A DNA stretch of 64,000 bases, taken from the NCBI GenBank assembly GCA_022747635.1, contig JAKTNV010000119.1, positions 310,001-374,000 of the forward strand, in the 5' to 3' direction. The translations under genes were made by a program, and so were the position numbers. Shown here piece after piece: positions 1 to 12,043 of this stretch (its first letter is position 1; the number at the start of each line of letters is the position of its first letter). The stretch comes from Hetaerina americana. Taxonomy: Eukaryota; Arthropoda; Insecta; Odonata; Calopterygidae. Under the pieces are notes generated by a model. It saw nothing but the letters and a program-made list of their open reading frames with translations, did not search any database and had not been told where the DNA came from.

Positions 1-91
1 TTACTTTAGGTAGGAGAATGTCAACTTAAATTCAAGAAATTACACAATTAATGTGACATAAATCATGTAAGCATTATAAATTACAACTTAC

Positions 92-239
92 CCAATAGGC
101 AAATATTTTTTTAAAATAACAGCAGTTTTGTTAGATACTCGAGACAAGTGATAAAGGCAGAAAGGAAGCCAAACCACAAATGCTGTTGGTCTCATGACAC
201 AGGCCAACCCGACAGGAACCAGAAATGTTGACCTTCCAA
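92..239 (-). CDS. PIGB: PIGB exon 4 (residues 160-207)
   Basis: The acceptor is CCCTTAAG/TT and the donor is ATTGG/GTAAGT. It encodes VPVGLACVMRPTAFVVWLPF and ends VILKKYLPI with a split Gly. No long open frame marks this exon. The next exon would lie left of the window. Confidence 0.9.
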
Positions 240-3200
240 CTTAAGGGGAAAAGAGAAACATTAAAACTCATGCAGCCAATTCTCAACCTCTGTAATGGCC
301 AGAGTTACAAGAAAATTATCTATGCATAATAATTTTATAGGTACCCAAACACCTAAAATTCTGCTATCCAGGCATTTATCTCATTTCATTATTATCCAAA
401 TTGTTTCATACTTCAGAAAGAAAGTATTGAAGTCAATAATGATCACCTCATTTATGCTCTATGTCAATTGGAGCTTACTTTTAAACCAAGTTTTCATTCA
501 TAGAAAATCCAGGGTATTCTACTGCACGCCCAGTTTATTAGGAGATTTTGGTGCTGGTTAGCACAAGTTAACCAATGTGTGCAACAAAACTGTATTCCCA
601 TCCATATGTTGCCCCTCCCTTGCTGCATTTGCAAGTGGTTCAGTACACATTGGCATGGTCACATTTATGTCCTGCTACCTGAAGTCCTTCAGCTATGAAT
701 TTATGAAGTCAATGATTCTGTGTACCCCAAAATATGTGTACGCATAAATACGACGGCTGTACAGAAAGTAATTACCATTTTCGTGTAGCGTGAGGATGTG
801 TGGAGAGAGCCAAATGGTCACTGTATTGACGCACCCATTAGGCCAATACGCCTTTAATTGCAGTGGTTGGAAGGCTTGTTGTTTGTTTGCAGCAGCCAGT
901 CAAAATGAACAGTTCAATTGAAATTCACACCATATGCGACGTTAGTTCAGTGATAAGGTTCTTACTGATTAAAAAAAAAACTTCAAAGCTGGTGACATTC
1001 ATCATAGGAAAATTTGTGCTCTCTATGGACCAAATGTGATGATTGACAAGAGTTGAATATGTCAGTGATGTCGTTCGTTTACGAGTGAAGGGACAAATGT
1101 CCATGATGATGATGACAGAAGTGGCCACCACCGTCTATGGTGAACAATGCATTGCACCTGAAAATTGATGAAAAAGTTTGTGTAAACCGGCATTTTATAA
1201 TATCGGAATCCTTGGATTTATCCTCAGATTTCTACGACTCTGTTGCATGGAAACACGACTGAAAAGTTATGCTACTGCACATGTTTTGTGCTCACTTCGA
1301 CAAGGAACTTCAAGATGCCATCATCACAGGTTGGCTGATATCTCAGGTGTCAGAATGTTATTCTGAAGGAATTTGAAAACTAATTCAGAGAAACGGCAAA
1401 GTTTAAATCTTGTTGATGAATAAGTATAAAAATAGTAGAGATATGTAGTTTTGAGATGAAAATAATAACTTTTTTGTGCCTATTCGTGTATTTTTTATAG
1501 CATAACGGAGGTTACTTCATAGAGAGCCCTTGTAATATGATGATTGGCAGTGGAATGTTAAAGACTGTGACCTCAGGGGAAGTTGGGGAGGCACGACAGT
1601 GGAGGGAAGAGAGGATGGGCATGTAGGATGGAATGAAGAGATGTAGGAGATATGTGCAGAGTTGAAGAGGGGTTTCGTGTGACGCAGGCTCTTTCCTTTG
1701 GTTCCATGATAGGTGGTGCCTTGAAATATGGCAGTGCTTAGGTAGTGAAACCACCAAAACCCAATATTGACCAGTAAACAGTTCTTAATAATATACAGGT
1801 AAGGTGGTTTACATGTGTAACGAGCATATCCTAACACCTAATATTTAGTAAATTCTTTTGACTTTCCTATATTTATTGTTACATGCGACTCTTTTGATAA
1901 TTCCTTGGAAAATCTTCATGGTGTCAACACTCATGGTATTGGAAAAGGCTTGCTTTTAATACGGCTTATCTCTCATTAGACTGCTATCATGGTGTCAGCT
2001 ATAGCCATCATGTGATTTCATCATCATAGTCCATTAAAGCAACAAACTTTTGTTTATTTCGAAATATGGAAAAAAAATGACCTCTGTGTATTGATTAACA
2101 CTTTTCGTGCTGGTGCTCTTTAAATTTACCAGCCCTAGGGGCCGGCCACTTTTTGTGCCTCTGCATGAAAGGTACAAGCATTCAATAAAGCACGCACAAC
2201 TCCTGAACTATTGAATATTTTAAATGAAATTTTAAATGCATATACACCAGAGAAATTAACCAGATTGTGATAATGTTCAAAGCATGTCCCTCTATGAAGT
2301 GGAACACAACAAAAGCCACAAGTTAAGTGGGTTTCACTTCTCGGTTGCACATACTTTACAAGGTCTGTGAAGAATTTTCTTGCTCCCAGCATAAACTACT
2401 TTATGCTCTTTAATCTCCACTGAAAGTCCTCCCACCAGGTCCATCTTAGGAGTACACCTCGTTGGAAAAATGTGAATGTTTTTCCCTCTTGAGTGTCCGA
2501 GATTGGCTCCTCTGTATCTCTGTGACTCATCCACTGTCTTGCAACTTCATGAAAGAATTTTTTATACACAATTTGTTTTCCATTTGCATGTGTGAGCTCC
2601 ACACATGCACTCCCTAAAAGAATTAAATGAGGCACTGTTCAACGAGTACAGCACTGTCTTCTTTGACCACTTAGTGGTCTTTCTCACCATTGTGCAATGC
2701 GTGTTTCTGTTGGAGGGAGGGCCCAGTGTCTCGTGATCACTTATTCTGTTTTTAAGCACCTGCCCCACAAGGATGACCGATCCTAAACATTTGTCATTTC
2801 TCCAATGGTTACATTGTGCTACTTCAAGCTTCGAGATTCTTTGCGTTATATTTATGAGCATTTTGCTCATCATAATGATTTGTTTGCTCCACCATCATTG
2901 AAAAGAGGTCACTCCTAATCAATAAACTAACTATGCCCCTCACATTTTTTGGATCATGTGGCATAAATTTCACACCTGGTATGCCAGCAAAATGTTTCTA
3001 AAGCAGGAATAATTTCACTTTCCAACCAAAATAAAACATTGCCACTTGTCATGCTAGTCGAATCATTATTATCATTAACTTCAAGATCACCGGAATACTA
3101 CAAAAGTAGAGCACTAACAGTTTTCTTGGTAATCACAAAATCTTCATCACTGTCACTTTGGATTTCGTTATTGTGTTTGTCAGGACTTCCATCAGTTCCT

Positions 3201-6200
3201 CCATGACTTGGGACATCAGACAAATTAATGGCAAAAACAGTTTAAAATATGATTTTTGCTCATTCTCCTTCTGGTCTCCACAGCCATGATTGCATAAGGG
3301 GTAACAATAAAACAAACACCTTAAACTTTCACAAAAATAACGTGAAAAGCTTCTAGACTTATAAAAATCAAAGAAATAGGTCTTAATAGTTCCAAGTTAG
3401 TCCACCGGTGGGCGAAAACGTGAAGATTTCATGAGCACATATTAATACCTGAGCGGCCACTTGATACTGGTGACAAAAACACATGCAAATGCATGAGCGG
3501 ACAATCAAGGGTTAATACTTCTATTTGAGAGGATTAACTCCACAAGAGATCAAAGCCGAGTTGGATGAAGTTCATGGCACATCTGCTCCTGTGTTTGTGA
3601 CTGTTTACAATTGGGTAAATGAGTTTAAATGTGGCCATACATCCGCAAATGAAGAACATCATTTGGGACATTCAATTGAAACGACTTCCTCTGAAATGAC
3701 TGGCAAAATCCATGGCATGGCTTAGAGAGACTAAAGTTCATGATATAGTTAAAGCCACAGGCATGTCATAAGGTACGGTGCTTTCAATCTTGCACAAAAA
3801 ATAAGGTGAAAAACATCTCGGCAAGATGGGTGGTGCATTTGCTCTTAGGGTAATAAGACAATCTGGCTTCGATAAAACCCTTTTGGGATGGAAGCAGAAT
3901 TATCTACATAGATTAATCGCAAAATGGACAAATGATAAATAGAGAGTATCATGCATCCTTATTGCACCAGTTGAGCGAAGAACTCTAGAAAAAGTTCTCG
4001 TTTGGCAAAGAAAACAATTCTCTGCCATCAAGACAAAACTAAAGTGTCATTCCTAATCTTTTCCACTGAATGACCACCCTCGTACATAGCACAACTCCAA
4101 CTCCTGGGAATGCCTGCAAGTGAATGAAAGTAAGTAAGTAAACATCTGGTTAGCTTAAATCTATTAACTTACCATAGCCATCCTTTTCATTCCATGGAAA
4201 GGAGGATAGTGCAAACACAGTGAGCACCATTTCAATAGTGTTGATTATTGTTCTGGACCCACAATAAAACCAAAACCAAGAAGTAGCTATGGTAACAACA
4301 GCCCAGTTTCCTTTGGTACCAGTTTGATCTCGAACCCAAAGCCAAAAATAATAGTCACAGACACTACTCAGAATGGCTTGGAATATTCTGGGAATCAAGA
4401 TCTAAAAAAAATAAAAAATATTAATTAAATAAAAGGAATGTTGGGCAATATATTGTTTCCTGGAAAATTTATAAGGAGATAATATAAATGTCTTTTTAGT
4501 CACACTTATTCCTAATTACTAGGGCCATTATAAATTTAGTTGACCAGATAATATGGGGAGAAATAATTATTTTCAATTCTTACTGGCTTACTATCAAACT
4601 CTTCGAGGGCTAATCATTGTCCTGCAAACTCATCGGTGAGAAGATCAACATTCAATTTCATCAGACAATAGAAGACTAAATTCTATTCCATCCTCAGGTT
4701 CAAAAACCAAAATTGAATCATAACCTCAAAATAATGAATGGTAAAAATCTTGGTTTACTTTCTGTAAATTAATTTGGCATATACTTGTTCACTTCCAAAA
4801 TAGCAAACAACCTGTGAGATACGTGTGTATTCATGAATGACATACAACAGGAGACATTCATGCGTGCTAGTCAAAAGTTTAGACCAAAGATCTTAATAAT
4901 GCCAAACAAGTAAATACAGCTGCAATGCAATTAATCCTTAAACATGCATGGTAATTATAACCCCAATGGTAATAGTGTATACATATATGCCACTGCATTT
5001 ATAGAAAAGTAAAAGTGTGCAAAAGTCTCTAACTACAGGGAAATTTACAGGTAAATCACATTTTTCTACCATTAATTCAAGTTCATTATCAATAAAATTA
5101 ATGCTTAATTAGTTGGATTTTACAGTTTATGGCGATTTCAGGTTTGAGATATTCAGTTTTAAAACTTGTGCCTCCAAAAGCAGGAAAGAACTGTATTAAA
5201 CTGTAATTCGTGTGTGACTGGGATATAACAGTATTAATTACTTAAATGCAATAACTACCCTAGATAAATAAGTATAAGCTAACTTTTAAAAACAAAATTA
5301 CAATCAAAGAAATCTACAGTTAACCTATACATGAGAGACGTTTATGTTAAGTCAAAAAAAGATCTTATTGACAGTTCAAGCATAACTTTTACAAAACCTC
5401 ACCTTTGATTGCAACAGTCAATATAATATATACATATAGTCAATATATAGTATAAACTGCATTTGTAGTTGTCAAATTGTAATACCTAAATTCCAATTTT
5501 TTGTGTTCCTTTATCCTGTCTTTGGTATGACTAAACACATTTTGTAAATAACAATAATTTTGAAATGCAGGTTTTACTTTGGTTTTGTATAGGTCTGTTG
5601 ATTTCAATTGAAATACTTCCCTTGAAATGAATTTTCCACAATTTTGGAGGTCTATAGTCACTCCAAATCGGGAGTTCCTCAAATACAACATTAGAGTTCT
5701 TTGGTGCATAGATCTTAGCCATTTAAGACATAACTAGTTACACCTATGGAACCATCAAAACATGGATTACTGATAAAAGAAGGTTTACCACCAGCACTAA
5801 AACTTAAATGCTCAAGTTATTTGCATTATTAGATTAGATAAGTAACTCATTCTAACATGTGGTTAGTACCCTTTCTAGCCAATGACAGGGCCATGTTCAT
5901 GACATCTAACTAGTATAGCCATCGAGATCGCTATAATAGTTTCATGACAATAAAAGGAATTTCCCAACTGATATCCTTATGGCTTTCACATAATATCCCC
6001 AAGTGATACTGACAATATCTGATCATTTACCCAACAATGCTGCTTTGAAACTTATTGAAGAGCATGCACATTTCCGAGCAGAAGTATGTATGCTGCTATT
6101 AAGGTAGTCCCTTCGGATGCTATACTATCTTGTTTAGTAGGGTCAAAGCATGCCATGCCATGCCTGAGTCATTGTAATTTGCTTTCATTGATGGTATGCC

Positions 6201-9200
6201 GATGAAAATGTGTAAAACGTGACTGGTAGAAAGCCATATATACCCTCAACAGGGAACACCGAACAGGTACTAAAAGGGTGAGCAACCTTTCATAACCTTC
6301 GCTTCATTCCCTATACTTAATAGTCAAAGGAAATTCTTGTGCCTTTGCCATTCTCAAAGCCTCAGATTAACAACAATCACTAAAAGTTGAGTTTACATCC
6401 TTCAAGGTCTATTTTTTAATTAAGCTGCCATTAACAGACTTACCAAGGCTTCCCTGCTGTCCAAACCAAAAAACTCCAGAGCCTTGTACAGAGCAGCAAT
6501 AAATGCTGGGTATATATAACTCCTAATGCCTTCACTCCACTCCCAAGTAAGTTGGCCATACCTACATAGAGAAAAAAATAAGTGGAAAAGAGAGAGTAAG
6601 CCATTGTCACATTCAGTAATGTACAACATACAAAAAGTAATCAACATGACCGCTTCCATTGTTCACCACAAAGTAGATGGTATTCATAAAATGTGTTGAC
6701 CCCTCAGCATGGTTCTCAGTGCATGGTACATCATCGTAGTCGGCAGGCCTCATTTGCGGATCAACATATGCCACCGTACGTCCTGCTCTGCTCCCTCGGT
6801 TTCAAATTTTTTTCTGCAGTGCCATCAAATTTTTTTAACATCTGTGTTCACCCTTGGCCTCTAAGATAATGATTCTTCCTAATTGTTATGTTTTGACAAC
6901 ATGAAAAGGCACTCTACTATAAAGAAGACAAATCGAGCAAGTCCATCCTTGTGAGAGACCGGACACTGAGGGTTCCGGGTTCATATCCCGGTCAAGGCAA
7001 ATGATTTTTACACTCTGAAATTCTTGCATAGAAATGCACATTAGCAGATGAATCCGTTAAGAGTTACTCTTGCGGCATCTCCCGCAGTTTCTTTGGAACA
7101 AGTTAGTTCTTTGTATGTACACTTTGCCCTCAGGTTATGTTCGTCTTTATTGCTTGATATGATCTTCCTATTAAATTCCTCTGCAACCATTCCTGCTTCA
7201 TTCTCTCTTTTTGTTTTGTCATAACTGTTGTGAGATCAGTATCTAATTACCGGCCTAATTACTCTCTCATAAATGCTAAAAATTAGTCCATTAAGACTCT
7301 TCCCCCAACAATTTCATAAACCATTCAGTAGTTCTTCAGAAATGTTGTCTACCCCCACGGCCTTATTTGATTTCATCTCCCTTAATGCCCTTTCTATCTC
7401 ACTATCAAGTAAGCCGGGACCTAAGCTATCATCATTTACATCATATTCTTTCGGTCTCCCCTTGGACCTATCTCAAGTTTTTTATCATAGTTCTTCTATA
7501 CTTTCCTTCCATCTCTCTTTGATCTTTTCTGGTTCAACAAGTGTTTTTCCTGAGCTACCACAGATTGTTAACAAAGATATTCCCTTCTCACTTCTCAACA
7601 GTATTTTAACCTTCCTGTATAGTACACCAATTTTGCCCTATTGCACTGTATCTTCCACCACGCTTCTTTTACTCTTATTTTTTAGGTCTCAATTTATTAT
7701 TTAATTCTTTATCTAACTCTGTATGTACATTCTTCCATTTTCTTCTCATAACTATCTTTCTAATCATTTTATCTGTTATCCATGGTTTCCTTATCCTTTT
7801 CCTATTAACAGGTCCTCTGATTTCTATTGTGGTTTGAGATATCTTTATTTGATATATTTCCATTTTTCCTCAATAGCACCCTGCTCCTTTCCCTCACTCA
7901 TGATTTCCTACACAGCCTGCTGATACTCCTTCCTTGTCAATCCACTAAATGCTTTCACATTCCATTTCCTAAATGTCTTATCTTTTTGAATCAGAAACTG
8001 CATTTCATAACTAGTAAATGGTAATCAGTGCCTGCACGTGCTCCCGTGAAACTGCAAATTCATCAAGCTGTTCCTAAATCTGTACCTACACATAATATAT
8101 CTGATACCTATCTGAGACACCTGGCATTTTCCATGTGCCAGGAGTGCGCCACACTCCCATATCTGCACTGGTCTGACACGCGTTCCGACATCAGGCAGGT
8201 CTCCCATGGCAATTCGACCCCACTCTATTATGCAAACCATTTAATGCAGGATGATGAATTTTTTCCCACCCAACTTGTACAACCCCACCGCTGACCTTTT
8301 GGTATGCTGCCAGCCTAACTGGCTAAACCTCTCAGTTGGGTATTAAGGTATCTGGGTTCAAACTCTGCTTCAGGTAAAAATATTTTATGCTATTATACCA
8401 TAATCAATTCTTAATACTTTTGCCTGTTTGATGTATAAACTTTGAAACTAATTCAATGAATGATTTCAAAACAGCTATTCATGTTTTGTTTGAAACAAAC
8501 TTTGCCATTTCCACAGTTTTTCATCAACTAATTCATTTGCAATTATCCGCTGAGTAATTCAGCACATATTTTTTTCCAAAGAAACTCAGGGAGATACCGC
8601 AACAGTAACTTTTAAATGTGACAATGCTTGTGCCATTGCATGTACAATATTTCTTTATAACATCTTGTTACTTTAAAGCTCACAAAACTTTAGAGTTTAA
8701 GAGGATACCTTGATAGCTTAACTGGCTAAAGCACCGACATTGAGGGATCTGGGTTCAAATCCCGGTCAAGGCAAATGATTTTTACATTCTGACATTTTTG
8801 CATTGAAATACATATTTTTTTAGTTTAGCATGATGATTCATAATTAAATCGTAATAAGCAAAAGTAATAGAATATTATTGGTAGAAATGAAAGCTGAGCC
8901 AGCAAACCAATGTTTCTCCAGATCTACATACCACCAAATGTTCATAGGGAGGAAGAAGTTGATAGGATCAATTAGAAGAAAAAATTGCTGGTGCTTCCTG
9001 GAGAGAAACGTTTGATAGTGATGGAGGGTTGGCAACAGTTAGGGAAAAGATGGTAGACTATGGTTTAGGGATGAGAAATTACCGTGGGGAAGCAATACAA
9101 CCCTGACGGAGACGGGGGTTATCCAACAAAAATTAGGTCGAAACATTACAATAAGTGTTTTATGCATGGAAAATGACTGATTTAGGGAGATATGAATTAG

Positions 9201-10680
9201 ACTATATTATGCTTGAAAACAGATTTGGGATGAGCATTAGGGGATCAGGATGGTGGAGTAGCTAACCTATTGGCTTGGACCGGGTTCAAATCCTGGAGGA
9301 GGCAGACTTCTTTCAGTGGTATCCTGATCCCCATTTGAGGTGCTTGGTGGAGAGCACATTGATGTGAGTGCGTCGTCCTTAGGACGGGACATGTAACTGT
9401 TGACCCCTTAGTGCCTTTCATTAAAAGTAGGCTAATGCCAAAGCAGGGTTTCTCTCCACCCTTCCTCCATTCCCATCCATCCCTAACGGTGCAAATGACC
9501 TCGGCCATTGGTCGCCTCCCCAAAATGTACCACTGCTCCTAAGAAGAGCATGATTAAATCGCACGGGGAACGAATGCTGATTCAACTCATAATTTGGAAA
9601 AAAATGAAGAGTAAAGAGTAGATTTAAGAGGATGCAACACGGAAGACAGGGTCGAAGAAATGGAATGCAGAATTATTAACCAGGACGATACAAAATAAGA
9701 ATCAGTAAGCAAAATCTATTTCATTTCCTCTATATGCGTTTTAGTAATGTTAAGATTAATAGAATCTGGAACCTTTGAATCACAAATGGGAAGAAATTAA
9801 TTTGCACATTAATTTAGTATGAAATTTCCATGGCCCCCCTAGATATTCATCATACCCACAGCCCCTCACTAAAACCCCGGGGACCACCAACCATTGCGTG
9901 AGTAGTGAGTGCATACACCAGCGGGGAAGTTTGAACCAGAAGCATAAACGTTATAGTCATCTTGCCAGAGACCTATGTGTGGCCCAAAATCTTCACTCTG
10001 ACCATTTTGAAAGACCAACTGAACTAGCTGAAAATAAAATAATACCAAAATCCAACACACACCAATAACAATAATAGCTGGTGACCTAATACACCCAACC
10101 ATAGTGACCGTTGCAATGCATATAAATAATTAAAAGTAAGGTTAATTTCTGACACAAAGGTTCTGGTGAAAACTAAGTAATTCCTATTCCACAAAATATA
10201 ATTTTTAGCTCTTTCAGTTCTTACATGGTAACAAACAAGCTTCCATATACCCTCACATTTAGTGGTAATGGTAAAAATCCTTAATGTGCACTAACACTGA
10301 TCGATGAACATTTTCCTTGGGGTGGCTTATCCTTAATAGTATGCTAAAAAATGTCTCTACACTCAGTCATAAGCACTTGATTAGTATGATTACATATCAA
10401 TTCAAACTGAAAGCTGTGACTTCACTACCTGAACTTAAAAAAACGATGGCTTAACCATTACCCCACAGTACAATTACTATGAATACCTTCGACTACTGTA
10501 AGCATACAATCTTTCCAACAACACACCAGTTGACCTTTAAGAAAATATTTACCCAAAAGCCAGTTTGTGGGCAACTTCCAAGGACTGCCAATACTCATCA
10601 GGCACGAAATAAGTTCTCACAACGATCACGGACAATAACTTCAATGTAAGAAAGAGAAGAAAGAGCCTTATTTTCCCCAT
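92..10680 (-). CDS. PIGB: PIGB, GPI mannosyltransferase III, first four coding exons (runs off left edge)
   Basis: A GT22-family dolichol-phosphate-mannose-dependent mannosyltransferase. By family knowledge it adds the third mannose of the GPI anchor in the ER lumen. Exons 10553-10680, 6444-6561, 4173-4401 and 92-239 join in phase and give residues 1-207. An N-terminal membrane anchor (about residues 6-21) is followed by VRTYFVPDEYWQSLEVAH (residues 21-38); its Asp28 and Glu29 match the acidic pair of the first lumenal loop of GT22 enzymes. YGQLTWEWSEGIRSYIYP and the MRPTA motif (174-178) are PIGB hallmarks. About 300 or more C-terminal residues are expected beyond position 1. The alternatives ALG9, ALG12 and PIGZ fit less well. 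Confidence 0.93.
762..1519 (+). mobile_element. internally deleted mariner-like transposon
   Basis: Recognisable transposase N terminus (RFL..KNFKAGDIHRKI-like, then CALYGPNVMIDKR and RSFTSEGTNVHDDD) across shifted frames. A C-terminal trace (SECYSEGI) follows after a large internal deletion. The ends form imperfect inverted repeats (AGAAAGTAATTACC against TGAAGTAACCTCC) flanked by TA. The usual mariner is about 1.3 kb; this is about 0.76 kb and dead. Confidence 0.7.
1505..1830 (+). mobile_element. 3' tail fragment of RTE-like LINE (family 1)
   Basis: The translation MMIGSGMLKTVTSGEVGEAR and ERMGM.DGMKRCRRY resembles the C-terminal tail of the LINE whose best copy lies at 50790-53330 ([11 protein letters not shown]). 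It abuts the mariner end at 1519, so the exact border is uncertain. Confidence 0.55.
2135..3315 (-). pseudogene. degenerate piggyBac-like transposase
   Basis: Fragments in three minus frames line up with the C-terminal half of piggyBac-type transposases. MVRKTTKWSKKTVLYSLNSA matches the conserved RKTKKW..K..FH stretch, FHEVARQWM follows, and the cysteine-rich end reads CGFCCVPLHRGTCFEHYH. Several frameshifts and stops separate them, so it cannot encode an active protein. Confidence 0.7.
3505..4045 (+). mobile_element. mariner-like transposase remnant
   Basis: LRGLTPQEIKAELDEVHGTS-type helix-turn-helix (3525-3725), then GKIHGM and a GTV.SILHKK trace, then a jump to HASLLHQLSEEL and a HQD trace near 3950-4045. 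Deletions and stops throughout. Confidence 0.75.
4173..4401 (-). CDS. PIGB: PIGB exon 3 (residues 83-158)
   Basis: The acceptor is TTTTTTAG/A and the donor is CTATG/GTAAGT. It encodes LIPRIFQAILSSVCDYYFWL and SWFWFYCGSRTIINTIEMVL, membrane-rich and PIGB-like. Confidence 0.95.
4402..6443 (-). other. PIGB intron 2, no recognised element
   Basis: AT-rich intron between PIGB exons 2 and 3. I see no gene and no repeat I recognise. Confidence 0.6.
6444..6561 (-). CDS. PIGB: PIGB exon 2 (residues 44-82)
   Basis: The acceptor is TATGTAG/G and the donor is CCTTG/GTAAGT. It encodes YGQLTWEWSEGIRSYIYPAF and then IAALYKALEFFGLDSREAL. Confidence 0.94.
6945..7105 (+). repeat. tRNA-derived SINE-B copy
   Basis: A B-box-like GGGTTCATATCCCGGTCAAG is followed by the family tail (CAAATGATTTTTACACTCTG, then AGTTACTCTTGCGGCATCTC, then CCCGCAGTTTCTTTGG). 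The A-box half is decayed. The same order of blocks recurs at 8703, 12812 (minus), 36690 (minus) and 47277. Confidence 0.7.
7255..8170 (-). mobile_element. RTE-like LINE fragment (family 1), endonuclease-RT linker
   Basis: The minus-strand translation includes RYRFRNSLMN, KRIRKPWITDKMIRK and a VGVDNISEELLNGL-like stretch. These match the endonuclease end and the RT start of the copy at 50790. Multiple frameshifts. Confidence 0.75.
8295..8385 (+). repeat. tRNA-like SINE head
   Basis: AGCCTAACTGGCTAAACC resembles a pol III A box and GGGTTCAAACTCTG a B box, spaced like a tRNA-derived SINE. It lacks a convincing cloverleaf. Confidence 0.4.
8583..8650 (-). repeat. partial SINE-B tail
   Basis: GGGAGATACCGCAACAGTAA on the plus strand matches the family tail seen at 36690 and 47277 in the same orientation. 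Truncated. Confidence 0.45.
8703..8815 (+). repeat. tRNA-derived SINE-B copy with both pol III boxes
   Basis: The clearest copy of the family. The A box lies within TAGCTTAACTGG and the B box is GGTTCAAATCC, followed by CCGGTCAAGGCAAATGATTT and the tail. It is not a functional tRNA gene, as the acceptor stem does not pair. Confidence 0.75.
8860..9690 (+). mobile_element. RTE-like LINE (family 1) endonuclease fragment split by a SINE
   Basis: QVYMPPN, GEKRLIVMEGW and a decayed LDYI..ENRFGMSI trace run up to 9237. The frame resumes after 9551 as MIKSH and then NADSTHN, matching VINSH and ANSD of the best copy. SINE-A sits exactly in the gap. Confidence 0.7.
9238..9551 (+). repeat. tRNA-derived SINE-A copy, nested in a LINE
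   Basis: B-box GGTTCAAATCC near 9285, then GGTGCTTGGTGGAGAGCAC, CTTAGTGCCTTTCATTAA and TTTCTCTCCACCCTTC. The same blocks occur at 34450 and, reversed, at 59870. GAGCAT flanks both sides (9232-9237, 9546-9551) as a likely target-site duplication. Confidence 0.8.
10553..10680 (-). CDS. PIGB: PIGB exon 1 (residues 1-42)
   Basis: ATG at 10680; the donor is TTTTGG/GTAAAT. It encodes MGKIRLFLLFLTLKLLSVIV followed by VRTYFVPDEYWQSLEVAHKL. An acceptor-like TCTTACAG ends 20 bp upstream of the ATG, so a noncoding leader exon may precede it. Confidence 0.93.
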
Positions 10681-11490
10681 TGCGCTCGGCAGCTGTTCAC
10701 TGTAAGATAAAAATAATTACTCGGTAAAAAGAAGCAAAATTCCAGCTAAAATTCAAATTACTGAATGAAAATATGAATTTGGTTGGAAGGTATGACATAG
10801 ATTTACCGCTATGAAAGTTTTAAAAATTGAGTTTTTCGATTCACAACAAACAACACGACCATTTCAATATTTTTGCTTGAACAGAATAAAATCCACGACA
10901 CTTCGACCTCTTCTTTAATTACATTAAATTAATTAACAGTTTTAGAAATTTGCTAAGTACAGATAAGGTACTGTAGTTCGTGAGAAATATAATTACTTAG
11001 GATTCCGTTTACATGGTAAATCAAACACCAACCATGTGGTCAAAATATTTTTTCTATGTACAGCACATTTTGAATGATTTTCCTCGGAATAAACGATGGG
11101 CAAAGTTTTATGAACTACCCCGACACGTCTACAAAGGAGTGGAATTCAAACTGCGGCTAATAAAATATTAATAAATTAATTTTGTAAACAGTCGCACGGT
11201 CACCACAAGATAAAACGCCTACAATTCTGTGATTTCACGAATGTTCTTAGTTAAAATGCATAGCAACATAACGGAAACAATAATTAAAAACTTAAATTAT
11301 AAGAGTCTGAACCCTTGCCCTACATAAAAAAATCACTGGAGTAATGCCTCCCTAAAGCTAATAAAGCTTAGTCCAACACATACATATCCGCGGGAAGCCG
11401 CGAACCAAGTTCGACACAAATTTCCACCATAACAAAGCGATAGCAATTAAAAACAGGGCTTACATACAGGCATAACACACATTACCTCAC

Positions 11491-11640
11491 CTTTTCGGTG
11501 ACGGTTTACAAGGCACTCGGCTTGAGCACTAAAATCCCGATGTTTGAATGAGTTAACTCAAAATTCGTTACAGAGGCTTCTCTGCGTGGGGGAACACCGC
11601 CTGCTATTTTTTATGGATATGCACACGGAAGGATGGAATA
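11491..11640 (-). promoter_or_regulatory. candidate PIGB 5' noncoding exon and promoter side
   Basis: A donor-like AAAAG/GTGAGG sits with its exon side at 11491. The surrounding 11390-11760 is richer in G, C and CpG than its AT-rich surroundings. Paired with the acceptor at 10700 this would give a leader exon spliced to PIGB exon 1. This is inference; no TATA box was fixed. Confidence 0.3.
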
Positions 11641-12043
11641 GCAAGATGATATGGAAAAGCTAAAGGCCGGGCATCCTATAGCTGGCGTCCAGCTCCAACA
11701 GTCCGGGCTCGGTCGTCTCTCACGTTTGTGTTATAAACAACCTCCGGAGACTATGAACTCGGAACTCGGAAATCAACGATCACACTGCCAGAAATAGCCC
11801 TATTACGAAGGGTGTATTTAGTGTGTAGCATTGCCACGTGAAAATTTGTAGCGCTGTAACCAAGGAGCAGGATGATATATATATATAAAATGTCTCATCT
11901 ACATTTTCTTTGGTGAAGCTTTGGAAAACCCGCTCAAAGAGGACGCTGTTTTACAACAAAACGAATGTCGTATTTTACATCGTTCCGTTAATAGATGCTC
12001 GCGTCACATCATTGCCGCGTAGCTTAAATTTCCATAAATTACC

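Noticed and set aside
295..561. 88-codon plus frame next to PIGB exon 4
   Set aside because: No family resemblance, no splice context; AT-rich chance frame in a PIGB intron.
8703..8775. tRNA gene
   Set aside because: The A and B boxes are good but acceptor and anticodon stems do not pair, and the same block recurs with a common tail, so it is a SINE.
9869..10102. 77-codon minus frame between PIGB exons 1 and 2
   Set aside because: Exons 1 and 2 join perfectly without it, and its sequence has no GT22 resemblance.
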